Assembly (NCBI GenBank): GCA_965278965.1
Contig: OZ257127.1
Location: 682,001-746,000, forward strand
Source of the DNA: UBA10649 sp965278965
GTDB taxonomy: Bacteria; Actinomycetota; Actinomycetes; S36-B12
DNA length: 64,000 nucleotides
Direction of reading: 5' to 3'
Below the pieces are notes generated by a model. It did not search any database and was not told the origin of the DNA. It was given only the letters and a program-made list of their open reading frames with translations. Position 1 is the stretch's first letter. Each line of letters opens with the position of its first letter. Both the position numbers and the translations under genes were made by a program. Below are positions 42,731 to 50,720 of this stretch, piece after piece.

Positions 42731-43645
42731 TCAGAAGCCGAGGCGGCGCAGCTGCTTGGCGTCCCGCTGCCAGTTCTTGGCCACCTTGACGCGGATGTCG
42801 AGGTAGACCGGCACACCGAGCAGCGCCTCGATCTCGTGCCGGGCCTTCGTCCCGACCTCACGCAGCCGGGCGCCGCCGGTGCCGATGACGATGCGCTTCT
42901 GCGAGTCCCGCTCGACGAACAGCGACGCACGCACGTCGATGAGGGGACGCTCCACCGGACGGTCCTCGCGCGGCACGATCTCGTCGACGACGACGGCGAT
43001 CGAGTGCGGCAGCTCGTCCTGCACGCCTTCGAGCGCGGCCTCACGGATCAGCTCGGCGACGGCCAGCTCATCCGTCTCGGCCTCGTCCTCGCCCTCCGGG
43101 AACAGCACGGGTCCTTCGGGCAGGTGCGCGATGAGTCGTTCGGCCAGCAGCTCCACCTGCGTGCCCGTCCGCGCCGACACCGGCACGACCTCCGCCCACT
43201 CGACCCCGATCTGCTCCCCCAGCGCGGCGACCTGCGCGAGATGCTCGGCCAGCGCTGCACGCGTGATGGTGTCCGTCTTGGTGACGACGGCGACGATCGG
43301 CCGTCGGCGCAGGGCCGATAGCTCGGTCGCGATATAGCGGTCGCCCGGCCCGATCGGCTGGTCGGCGGGCAGGCACAGTCCGACGACGTCGACACTTGAC
43401 CAGGTCTCGCGCACCTGGTCGTTGAGCCGCTCGCCGAGCAGCGTCCGCGGCCTGTGCAGCCCCGGCGTGTCCACCATGACGAGCTGACCGTCCGGCCGGT
43501 TCACGACGCCGCGCAGCACGCGGCGCGTGGTCTGCGGCCGGTCCGACGTGATCGCGACCTTGCGGCCGACGAGAGCGTTCGTGAGGGTCGACTTGCCGGC
43601 GTTGGGTCGTCCGACAAGACACGCGAACCCGCTGCGGAACGTCAC
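42731..43645 (-). CDS. era: GTPase Era
   Basis: Ras-like GTPase of 304 aa needed for 30S subunit maturation. G1 is GRPNAGKS (residues 12-19), G3 VDTPGLH, G4 TKTD (the usual NKxD is TKTD here), and the C-terminal KH domain has RIVIGTGGARLREVGTKARH, which binds the 3' end of 16S rRNA. Start at GTG 43645, with GGAGG seven bases upstream, overlapping the EamA stop as GTGA. Last gene of the hrcA operon. Confidence 0.95.
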   Translation of the reverse strand: MTFRSGFACLVGRPNAGKSTLTNALVGRKVAITSDRPQTTRRVLRGVVNRPDGQLVMVDTPGLHRPRTLLGERLNDQVRETWSSVDVVGLCLPADQPIGPGDRYIATELSALRRRPIVAVVTKTDTITRAALAEHLAQVAALGEQIGVEWAEVVPVSARTGTQVELLAERLIAHLPEGPVLFPEGEDEAETDELAVAELIREAALEGVQDELPHSIAVVVDEIVPREDRPVERPLIDVRASLFVERDSQKRIVIGTGGARLREVGTKARHEIEALLGVPVYLDIRVKVAKNWQRDAKQLRRLGF

Positions 43646-44583
43646 GTCGTGGCCTCCTGGGCTTGGTCCTTCTTGGGCGAGCGCCCCTCGGCGATCCCTA
43701 GCAACGCTAAGGCACCGAGCACGAGCAGGCATCCGGCGAGTCCCAGCGCCCCTACCGGCTCGGACAGGACGACGATGCCGAGCAGCGTCGCGACAGCCGG
43801 CTCGAGCAGCGTCAAGGTGGCAATGTGGCCGGGCTGGAGCACCCGCAGACCCACCCCGAAGAGGACGTACGCGATCGTGGTCGTGACGAGGCCCAGCCAT
43901 AGCGCGAGGCCGATGCCGCGCGGGGCGAGCCACCACCCGGCACCGGCGAGGAACGGCACGAGCAGGACGGCCCCGATGGTGAACGACGCTGCCAGCACGG
44001 TCGGACCGTCATAGCCGCTGCGCGACAGCCGCACGCCCAGCACGGTGTAGACCGCGTAGCCGCCGGCTGCCGCCAGGGCGGCGACCATGCCGAGGCCGTC
44101 GCCGCCGGACAGGCTGCCGGCGACCAGCAGCGCCAGCCCGACGACGGCGATCGCGGTGGTCCCGGCCCAGCGCCACCCCGGGGCGCCCTCGCGCATCGCC
44201 CAGCCGAGCAGGCCGGCGAGGAACGGCGCGCAGCCCAGGGCGATGAGCGCGGCGACCGCGACGCCCGTCCGGGCCGTTCCGACGAAGAACAGCGCCTGGT
44301 ACGACGCGACAGCGATGCCCATGACCCACGTGGCCGGCCGCCGCCACAGCGCGAGAAGGTCGCGCCCCTGGCCGCGCACCACCGCGACGGCAACCAGGCC
44401 GACCGAGCCGACAGCCAGCCGCAACGCGGCGACCGAGGTGCCGGCGGCGTCCGGAACGAGGAGCGCGCGCGCCGTGCCGGTCGTCCCGAACAGGGCCGCC
44501 GAGGCGAGCACCGCGAGGCTGCCCTGACGTGCCGACGTCGACCCCGCGGCCGGCTGCCCAGAGCCAGACGCGGACTCAGTCAT
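43642..44583 (-). CDS. EamA family (DMT) transporter
   Basis: Membrane protein of 313 aa with ten hydrophobic helices in two EamA repeats (ALFGTTGTARALL at the first, GYAVYTVLGVRLSRSGY at the start of the second half). Members export amino acids or other metabolites. It is inserted between corC and era, genes usually adjacent or nearly so, and overlaps both (8 and 4 bases), so it is translated as part of the operon. Substrate unknown. Confidence 0.88.
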   Translation of the reverse strand: MTESASGSGQPAAGSTSARQGSLAVLASAALFGTTGTARALLVPDAAGTSVAALRLAVGSVGLVAVAVVRGQGRDLLALWRRPATWVMGIAVASYQALFFVGTARTGVAVAALIALGCAPFLAGLLGWAMREGAPGWRWAGTTAIAVVGLALLVAGSLSGGDGLGMVAALAAAGGYAVYTVLGVRLSRSGYDGPTVLAASFTIGAVLLVPFLAGAGWWLAPRGIGLALWLGLVTTTIAYVLFGVGLRVLQPGHIATLTLLEPAVATLLGIVVLSEPVGALGLAGCLLVLGALALLGIAEGRSPKKDQAQEATT

Positions 44584-45892
44584 GGCCCGCGTCGGCGGCG
44601 TCGAGCCCGGCGGGTCGCACCCGCTGGGCCAGCACCGTCCCGATGCGGTTGCGCCGCCCGGCCCCCTGCTCGGCCGTCAGGCGCCAGCCGTCGACGTCGA
44701 CGCCGGAGCCGGGGATCGGCACGCGCCCCAGTCGCTTGGCGACGAGGCCGAGGACCGTCTCGATCCCCTCCTCCTCGGAGTCGATCTCGATCGACAGAAG
44801 TTCGGCGAAGTCATCGACGTGCATGCGCGCCAGCACGCGGAACGCGCCGTCGGCGAGCTCGGCGACCTCCGGGGTCTGCGTGTCGTACTCGTCGGCGATC
44901 TCCCCGACGATCTCCTCGAGGATGTCCTCGATCGTCACGAGACCGGCGGTACCGCCGTACTCGTCCACCACGATCGCCATGTGCACGCGCGCGGACTGCA
45001 TGTCGCGCAGCAGCGCGTCCGCCGCCTTGGAGTCGGGCACGAAGTACGGCACGCGCATGAGGGACTCCACATGCTCGTCCTGCTCGCCGTCGCCGTCCTC
45101 GAACACGCGCCGTACGACGTCCTTGAGGTACATGATCCCGACGACGTCGTCGGCGTTCTCGCCGATCACCGGTATGCGCGAGTAGCCCGAGCGCAGGCCC
45201 AGCGACAGCGCCTGGCGCAGGGTCCGCGCACGCTCGATGAAGACGATGTCGGTGCGCGGCACCATGACCTCGCGCGCATACGTGTCGCCGAGCTCCAGCG
45301 CGGAGTGGATCATCTGGCGTTCGTCGTCCTCGATGAGGTCGTCGGCCTCCGCGAGGTCGACCATCTCGCGGAGCTCGGCCTGCGACGCGAACGGCCCTTC
45401 GCGATAGCCCCGTCCGGGGGTCACGGCGTTGCCGATGAGGATGAGCAGCGTGGCCAGCGGGCCGAGGACGGCGGCCAACGCGCGGGCCGGCCGCGCCGAG
45501 GACATCGCGAGCCGGTAGGCGTGCTGGCGGCCGAGGGTCCGGCCGGCGACCCCGACGACGACGTACGAGGCCACGACCATGATGACGACGGCCAGCAGCA
45601 CACCCCACAGCGCCGAGCCGTCGCCGCTGGCGATCGGGCCATCGATGCAGACGTACCCGACGACCACGGTCGCCGTGGTCACCGCGACCGTCGACAAGAA
45701 CAGCAGGACGTTCACGTAGCGGGGCCGGTCGTCGAGCATCCCCAGCAGGCGCGCGGCCCGCGGATCACCGTCCTTGCGGGCCTCGTCGACCTGGGAACGG
45801 CTCACGCGGCCGATGGCGGTCTCCGCCATGGTCAGCAGGCCGGCCATGGCGACGAGGACTATTGCCAGGGCGACGAGCCAGGCGTCCGCCAT
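44576..45892 (-). CDS. CNNM/CorC-type hemolysin family protein with CBS domains
   Basis: Protein of 438 aa. A DUF21 membrane domain with four hydrophobic segments (from AWLVALAIVLVAMAGLL) is followed by a CBS pair (EVMVPRTDIVFIERARTLRQ, then GIMYLKDVVRRV and VDEYGGTAGLVTIEDILEE) and a C-terminal CorC_HlyC domain (GFRVLARMH-like, IETVLGLVAKRLGRVP). This family is tied to Mg2+/Co2+ efflux. ATG 45892 overlaps the ybeY stop as ATGA. Confidence 0.92.
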   Translation of the reverse strand: MADAWLVALAIVLVAMAGLLTMAETAIGRVSRSQVDEARKDGDPRAARLLGMLDDRPRYVNVLLFLSTVAVTTATVVVGYVCIDGPIASGDGSALWGVLLAVVIMVVASYVVVGVAGRTLGRQHAYRLAMSSARPARALAAVLGPLATLLILIGNAVTPGRGYREGPFASQAELREMVDLAEADDLIEDDERQMIHSALELGDTYAREVMVPRTDIVFIERARTLRQALSLGLRSGYSRIPVIGENADDVVGIMYLKDVVRRVFEDGDGEQDEHVESLMRVPYFVPDSKAADALLRDMQSARVHMAIVVDEYGGTAGLVTIEDILEEIVGEIADEYDTQTPEVAELADGAFRVLARMHVDDFAELLSIEIDSEEEGIETVLGLVAKRLGRVPIPGSGVDVDGWRLTAEQGAGRRNRIGTVLAQRVRPAGLDAADAGHD

Positions 45893-46350
45893 CACGCACG
45901 CACCTCCAGCCACCCGGCGAGCAGGCCGTCCTGCAGGGCGAACATCGCGTCGTACTCCTCGGGTGTGGCGTGGTCGTAGCCGATGAGGTGCAAGGTGCCG
46001 TGGACGACGAGGAACGCGAGCTCGCCGTCGAGTGTGCGCCCGGCACGGGCGGCCTGGGCGCGGGCGAAGGCGGGACACAGCACGATGTCGCCGAGGATGC
46101 CCGGCTGCGGCTCCTGGCCGTCCGCAGCGCTGCGGACCTCGTCGATGGGGAACGACAGCACGTCCGTCGGGCCTGGCTCGTTCATCCAGTCCTCGTGCAG
46201 CGTCGTCATGCGCTCGACGTCGACGAGCGTGATGCCCAACGTGCAGTCGGGGTGCAGCCGGAGCCTGGGCAGGAGGTAGGCCACGAGGCTGGCGAGCGCG
46301 TCGACATCACAGCCCTCCCCCGACTCGTCGACGACCTCGAGTGACGTCAA
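45892..46350 (-). CDS. ybeY: Endoribonuclease YbeY
   Basis: Zinc-dependent RNase of 152 aa for 16S rRNA 3'-end maturation and ribosome quality control. The metal motif is HGTLHLIGYDH (H117, H121, H127), preceded by PTDVLSFP. The start is a TTG (46350) that overlaps the phoH stop codon (TTGA); no better start is present. Coupled on both sides within the hrcA operon. Confidence 0.94.
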   Translation of the reverse strand: MTSLEVVDESGEGCDVDALASLVAYLLPRLRLHPDCTLGITLVDVERMTTLHEDWMNEPGPTDVLSFPIDEVRSAADGQEPQPGILGDIVLCPAFARAQAARAGRTLDGELAFLVVHGTLHLIGYDHATPEEYDAMFALQDGLLAGWLEVRA

Positions 46351-47333
46351 GTCGTCCGCCGCTCGGCGTCGTATCTCTCGTAGGCATCGACGATCCGCCC
46401 GACGAGCTTGTGGCGGACGACGTCCTGGGACGTGAGCCGGCAGAAGGCGACGTCGTCGATCCCGTCGAGGATGTCGGAGACCACCCGCAGGCCACTCGTC
46501 GTCCCGCCCGGGAGATCGACCTGCGTGACGTCGCCGGTCACCACCATCGTCGAGCCGAACCCGAGACGGGTCAGGAACATCTTCATCTGCTCGGCGGAGG
46601 TGTTCTGGGCCTCGTCAAGGATGATGAAGGAGTCGTTGAGCGTGCGTCCGCGCATGTAGGCCAGCGGCGCGATCTCGATGGTGCCGCTCGTGATGAGCCG
46701 CGGGATCGACTCCGGGTCGATCATGTCGTGGAGGGCGTCGTACAACGGACGCAAGTACGGGTCGATCTTCTCCGAGAGTGTGCCCGGGAGGAAGCCCAGC
46801 CGCTCGCCGGCTTCGACCGCGGGCCGCGTGAGGACGATCCGGTTGATCCGCTTGGCCTGCAGCGCCTGCACGGCCTTGGCGACCGCGAGGTAGGTCTTGC
46901 CGGTACCGGCCGGGCCGATGCCGAAGACGATCGTGTTGGTGTCGATGGCGTCGACGTACCGCTTCTGGTTCAGCGTCTTCGCGCGGATCGTCCGGCCGCG
47001 GTTCGACAAGATGTTCGCCGTCAGCACGTCCGTGGGCCGCGTGCCGCCGCGCAGAAGCGTGATGCTGCGTTCGACCGACTCCGAGGTCAGTGCCTGCCCG
47101 GTGCGGATAACCGCCAGCATCTCGCCGATGAGCGTGTCGATGAGGCCGACGTCGGCGGGTGATCCGGACACCGTGATCTCGTTCCCGCGTGCGAGCAGGT
47201 CCGCGTCGGGGAACGACCGCTCGATCGTCCGCAGGTGCTCGTCGGCCGTGCCGAGGAGCGCGACCATCGGCTGGGAGGCCGGGACGACGATCGTGGTCTG
47301 GGCGCGGGCAGAATCCGCCGCGGGCTCGCTCAT
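46347..47333 (-). CDS. phoH: PhoH family ATPase
   Basis: Cytosolic protein of 328 aa. The P-loop is GPAGTGKT (residues 140-147), Walker B region is SFIILDEAQNTS, followed by MKMFLTRLGFGSTMVVTGD. An N-terminal KH-like segment precedes it. PhoH next to ybeY is a conserved actinobacterial arrangement, pointing to an RNA-related role. ATG 47333 is the first plausible start; 10 bases separate it from the HIT gene. Confidence 0.93.
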   Translation of the reverse strand: MSEPAADSARAQTTIVVPASQPMVALLGTADEHLRTIERSFPDADLLARGNEITVSGSPADVGLIDTLIGEMLAVIRTGQALTSESVERSITLLRGGTRPTDVLTANILSNRGRTIRAKTLNQKRYVDAIDTNTIVFGIGPAGTGKTYLAVAKAVQALQAKRINRIVLTRPAVEAGERLGFLPGTLSEKIDPYLRPLYDALHDMIDPESIPRLITSGTIEIAPLAYMRGRTLNDSFIILDEAQNTSAEQMKMFLTRLGFGSTMVVTGDVTQVDLPGGTTSGLRVVSDILDGIDDVAFCRLTSQDVVRHKLVGRIVDAYERYDAERRTT

Positions 47334-47343
47334 GCGTTCCTCA

Positions 47344-47688
47344 CTACCCCGGCGGCCAGGAGAGGTCGCGACCGCCGAGAACATGGATGTGGACGTGGTG
47401 GACGGACTGGCCGGCGGCATCGCCGGTGTTGGCGACCAGCCGGTAGCCGGTGTCGGCAATCCCTTCGGCACGCGCGACGTACGCGGCTACCTCCAGGACC
47501 CTCGCTGCCAGACGCGCGTCCTGGGCGGCGAGCTCGCCCGCGTTCGGCACATGCAGGCGCGGGATGACGAGGACGTGGACAGGCGCCTGCGGGTTCACGT
47601 CGCGGAAGGCGACGACGTCGTCGTCCGCGTGGACGACGTCCGCCGGGATCTCCCCGGCGGCGATCGCGCAGAACAGGCACTCGCTCAT
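47344..47688 (-). CDS. HIT family protein (HINT-like)
   Basis: Nucleotide-binding hydrolase of 114 aa. The histidine triad is HVHIH (98-102) within GQSVHHVHIHVLGGRDLSWP, and the N-terminal CLFCAIAAGEIPADVV is typical of HINT proteins, with two Cys that may bind zinc. HINT enzymes cut AMP-lysine or other phosphoramidates. It overlaps the rsmE stop by four bases in the hrcA operon. Confidence 0.93.
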   Translation of the reverse strand: MSECLFCAIAAGEIPADVVHADDDVVAFRDVNPQAPVHVLVIPRLHVPNAGELAAQDARLAARVLEVAAYVARAEGIADTGYRLVANTGDAAGQSVHHVHIHVLGGRDLSWPPG

Positions 47689-48470
47689 GGCTCCATCCTG
47701 GCATCCGAGCGCTCCGGCCGGACCAGCCAGCGCGGGCCGTTCGCGAGGAGCGCACTCACGGCGGCGACCCCGGCGGTCGAGGTGCGCAGCACCGTCGGGC
47801 CCAGCCGGACGGCACGAGCACCCGCAGCGGAGAGGTCGGCGAGCTCGCCCGGGGCGATACCGCCCTCCGGTCCGACGACCACGACGACGTCACCGCCATC
47901 GGGGAGGACGACCGCCCCGATCGGCTCGTCCGCTTCCTCGTGCAAGACGAGCGTGAGCTCGGCCGACGCGGCCAGCCGCACGACCTCGGCGGTCCCCGCG
48001 AGGGGGCCGACGACAGGGAACCAGGTACGACGCGCCTGCTTCGCCGCGGCGTGCGCCGCGTCGGACCAGCGACGCCGACCGCGCTCGGCCTTCTCGCCGC
48101 GCCACTGCGCGATGCAACGCTCGGCCGCCCACGGGACGATCACATCCGTGCCGACCTCGGTGAGGACCTCGACCGCGAGCTCGCCTCGCTCGCCCTTCGG
48201 CAGCGCCTGCACGACGACGATCCGTGGAGCCGGAACCGGCTCGCGACCGGCCCGGACGACCTCGACCTCCACGGTGGAGCTGTCCACGATGCGCGCGACG
48301 GTCGCGTCGGCGAAACGCCCCTCGCCGTCGACGAGACGGATGCGCTCCCCGGCGCCGACACGACGGACGGTGGCGGCGTGGCGACCCTCGGGTCCGTCGA
48401 GCCGGGCGAGCGCCCCGACACGGACGCCGTCGAGCGCGGCGGTGTCGACCACGAAGACCGGCGGCGTCAC
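47685..48470 (-). CDS. rsmE: 16S rRNA (uracil-1498-N3)-methyltransferase RsmE
   Basis: SPOUT methyltransferase of 261 aa. The N-terminal PUA-like domain (FVVDTAALDGVRVG) is followed by the knotted domain with VQALPKGERGELAVEVLTEV and the SAM loop VVVGPEGGIAPGELADL plus RLGPTVLRTSTAGVAAV. Full length. ATG/GTG overlap with dnaJ upstream (four bases) and HIT downstream. Confidence 0.94.
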   Translation of the reverse strand: MTPPVFVVDTAALDGVRVGALARLDGPEGRHAATVRRVGAGERIRLVDGEGRFADATVARIVDSSTVEVEVVRAGREPVPAPRIVVVQALPKGERGELAVEVLTEVGTDVIVPWAAERCIAQWRGEKAERGRRRWSDAAHAAAKQARRTWFPVVGPLAGTAEVVRLAASAELTLVLHEEADEPIGAVVLPDGGDVVVVVGPEGGIAPGELADLSAAGARAVRLGPTVLRTSTAGVAAVSALLANGPRWLVRPERSDARMEP

Positions 48471-49600
48471 TTGGCGGTGAACGCGTCCTTCAGCCGCGAG
48501 AAAAGGCCCTGGTGCTCCGGCGACGTCGCGACCTGCACGGTCGCCTCCGCACGCAGGTCGGCGAGCTGGCGCAGCAGCGTCTCCTGCTCGGCGTCGAGCT
48601 TCGTCGGGGTCTGGACGGCCAGGTGCACGTACAGGTCGCCACGGGTGCCGGACCGCAGCCGGGACGCCCCCTTGCCTCGGATGAGCACGGTCTCGCCGTA
48701 CTGCGTGCCCGCCTTGACCTCGACATCAATGGGGCCGTCGAGCGTGTCGAGGGTGACCGAGGTGCCGAGGGCCGCCGCGGTCATCGGCACCGAGACCGAG
48801 CAGTGCAGCTCGTCGCCGTGCCGCTCGAACATCGGGTGCGACGTGACGACGATCTCGACGAACAGGTCGCCGGCCGGGCCGCCGTTGGGACCGACCTCGC
48901 CCTCGGCCGTCAGCTGGATGCGCGTGCCGGTGTCGACCCCCGGCGGGATCTGGACCGTCAGGGTGCGGCGCGTGCGGACGCGGCCGTCCCCCGAGCACTC
49001 CGGGCACGGGGTCGGGATGGTCGTGCCGAACCCCTGGCACTGCGGGCACGGGCGCGACGTCATGACCTGGCCGAGGAACGACCGCTGCATCTGCTGGATC
49101 TCGCCTCGGCCCTTGCACATCGGACAGGTCTCGGGCTCGGTCCCCGGCGCGCACCCCGTCGCCTGGCACGTGCCGCAGCGGACGGCGGTGTCGACGGTCA
49201 GGTCGCGCGTGCCGCCGAACACCGCGGTCGACAGGTCCACCTGGATGCGGATGAGGGCGTCCTGGCCGCGACGGGAGCGAGGCCGCGGTCCGCGTGAGCC
49301 ATTCCCGCCGAAGAAGGCGTCCATGATGTCGCCGAAGTCGAACGTCGCGCCGAATCCCCCCGGACCGCCCGCACCACCGCGGGAGGAGAGCGGGTCGCCG
49401 CCCAGGTCGTACATCTGCCGCTTCTCGGGGTCGCTGAGGACCTCGTACGCGGCCGTGACGAGCTTGAACCGCTCCTGGTGCTCGGGATCTGGGTTGACGT
49501 CCGGGTGCAGCTCGCGCGCGAGCCGCCGGTAGGCCTTCTTGATCTCCTCGGGAGCGGCGTCACGGGAGACGCCCAGGAGTGCGTAGTAGTCCGTGCTCAT
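48467..49600 (-). CDS. dnaJ: Chaperone protein DnaJ
   Basis: Hsp40 of 377 aa. The J domain has HPD at 32-34, then a Gly-rich linker, then four CxxCxGxG-like zinc repeats (CGTCQATG, CPMCKGRG, CPQCQGFG, CPECSGDG), and the C-terminal substrate domains. It stimulates DnaK. Second gene in the CIRCE-controlled operon after hrcA, overlapping it by four bases; this is the second dnaJ type often paired with hrcA in actinobacteria. Confidence 0.96.
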   Translation of the reverse strand: MSTDYYALLGVSRDAAPEEIKKAYRRLARELHPDVNPDPEHQERFKLVTAAYEVLSDPEKRQMYDLGGDPLSSRGGAGGPGGFGATFDFGDIMDAFFGGNGSRGPRPRSRRGQDALIRIQVDLSTAVFGGTRDLTVDTAVRCGTCQATGCAPGTEPETCPMCKGRGEIQQMQRSFLGQVMTSRPCPQCQGFGTTIPTPCPECSGDGRVRTRRTLTVQIPPGVDTGTRIQLTAEGEVGPNGGPAGDLFVEIVVTSHPMFERHGDELHCSVSVPMTAAALGTSVTLDTLDGPIDVEVKAGTQYGETVLIRGKGASRLRSGTRGDLYVHLAVQTPTKLDAEQETLLRQLADLRAEATVQVATSPEHQGLFSRLKDAFTAK

Positions 49601-50619
49601 GCGGTCTCGTCCAGGATCCGGCTCACGTAGCGGGCAACAGCGTGGACGGCCGAGATCGTCCCGGGGTAGTCCATGTGCGTCGGGCCGACGACGCCGAGCG
49701 AGGCGACCGGCGAGTCGGCGCGGCCGTAGCGGGCCGTGATGACGCTCGTCGCGCCGAGCCCCTCGATCGGGTTCTCGTGCCCGATCCGGACGGTGACGGC
49801 CGGACCGGCAGACGCCTCGCCGAGCAGGCTCAGGAGCACGACCTGCTCCTCCAACGCCTCCAGCACCGGCTGGATGGCCAGCGGGAAGGACTCGCCGTAC
49901 CGGGCCAGGTGCGCGGTGCCGCCGAGCACGACCCGCTCCTCAGCCCGCTCGGCGACCATCTCCAGGACGGCCGCAACGACGGCGCGCACGGCGGGCCGGT
50001 CGTCGTCGTCGAAGGGCTCGTCGAGGCTCGCCACGGACTCGGGCACGGAGGCGAACGGCTTGTCGGCGGCGGCCGCGATCAGCCGGGCGCGCAGGTCGGC
50101 GACGGTTGCCTCCGGCAGGGGTGCCGCGATGTCGACGATGCGCTGCTCGACCCGGCCGGAGTCGACAATGACGACGACGATGAGCCGGGTCGTCGACAGC
50201 GACACCAGCTCGATGTGGCGCACGCTGCTGCGGGACAGCGACGGGTACTGCACGAGCGCGACCTGCTTGGTGATCTGTGCGAGCAGCCGCACCGTGCGGG
50301 ACATGACGTCGTCGAGGTCGACGGAGGCGTCGAGGAACTGGGAGATCGCACGCTTCTCGGGCGGCGACAGCGGCTTCACGCCGGACAGGCGGTCGACGAA
50401 CAGCCGGTAGCCCCGGTCCGTCGGGACGCGGCCTGCGCTGGTGTGTGGCTGGGCGATGTAGCCGTCGTCCTCGAGCGCCGCCATGTCGTTGCGGATCGTC
50501 GCGGGGCTGACGCCAAGGTTGTGCCGCTCCACGAGTGCCTTGGACCCGACGGGCTCATGCGTGGCGACGTAGTCCTCGACGATGGCGCGGAGCACGGCAA
50601 GGCGACGGTCCTCGAGCAT
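49597..50619 (-). CDS. hrcA: Heat-inducible transcription repressor HrcA
   Basis: Repressor of 340 aa. The N-terminal winged helix reads RRLAVLRAIVEDYVATHEPV and GVSPATIRNDMAALEDDGYI, then the GAF-like domain and C-terminal region. It binds CIRCE and is inactivated on heat shock when GroEL is titrated. ATG 50619 with GGGAGG upstream. CIRCE lies 37 bases before the start, so hrcA represses its own operon. Confidence 0.96.
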   Translation of the reverse strand: MLEDRRLAVLRAIVEDYVATHEPVGSKALVERHNLGVSPATIRNDMAALEDDGYIAQPHTSAGRVPTDRGYRLFVDRLSGVKPLSPPEKRAISQFLDASVDLDDVMSRTVRLLAQITKQVALVQYPSLSRSSVRHIELVSLSTTRLIVVVIVDSGRVEQRIVDIAAPLPEATVADLRARLIAAAADKPFASVPESVASLDEPFDDDDRPAVRAVVAAVLEMVAERAEERVVLGGTAHLARYGESFPLAIQPVLEALEEQVVLLSLLGEASAGPAVTVRIGHENPIEGLGATSVITARYGRADSPVASLGVVGPTHMDYPGTISAVHAVARYVSRILDETA

Positions 50620-50655
50620 GGCCACCTCCCGCGGCACGGCGATAGCGGCCGGGTG

Positions 50656-50682
50656 CTGGCACTCGGTTCGCCGGAGTGCCAA
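50656..50682. promoter_or_regulatory. CIRCE operator for HrcA
   Basis: CTGGCACTC, nine bases, GAGTGCCAA: the exact 9-N9-9 layout of CIRCE with T-to-G and A-to-C drift at one outer position on each arm. It lies upstream of hrcA and should control the whole nine-gene operon to era. Confidence 0.9.
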
Positions 50683-50720
50683 GTGTACGTGGTCGCGCCC
50701 CACTCCCCGACGCGCGCCGC

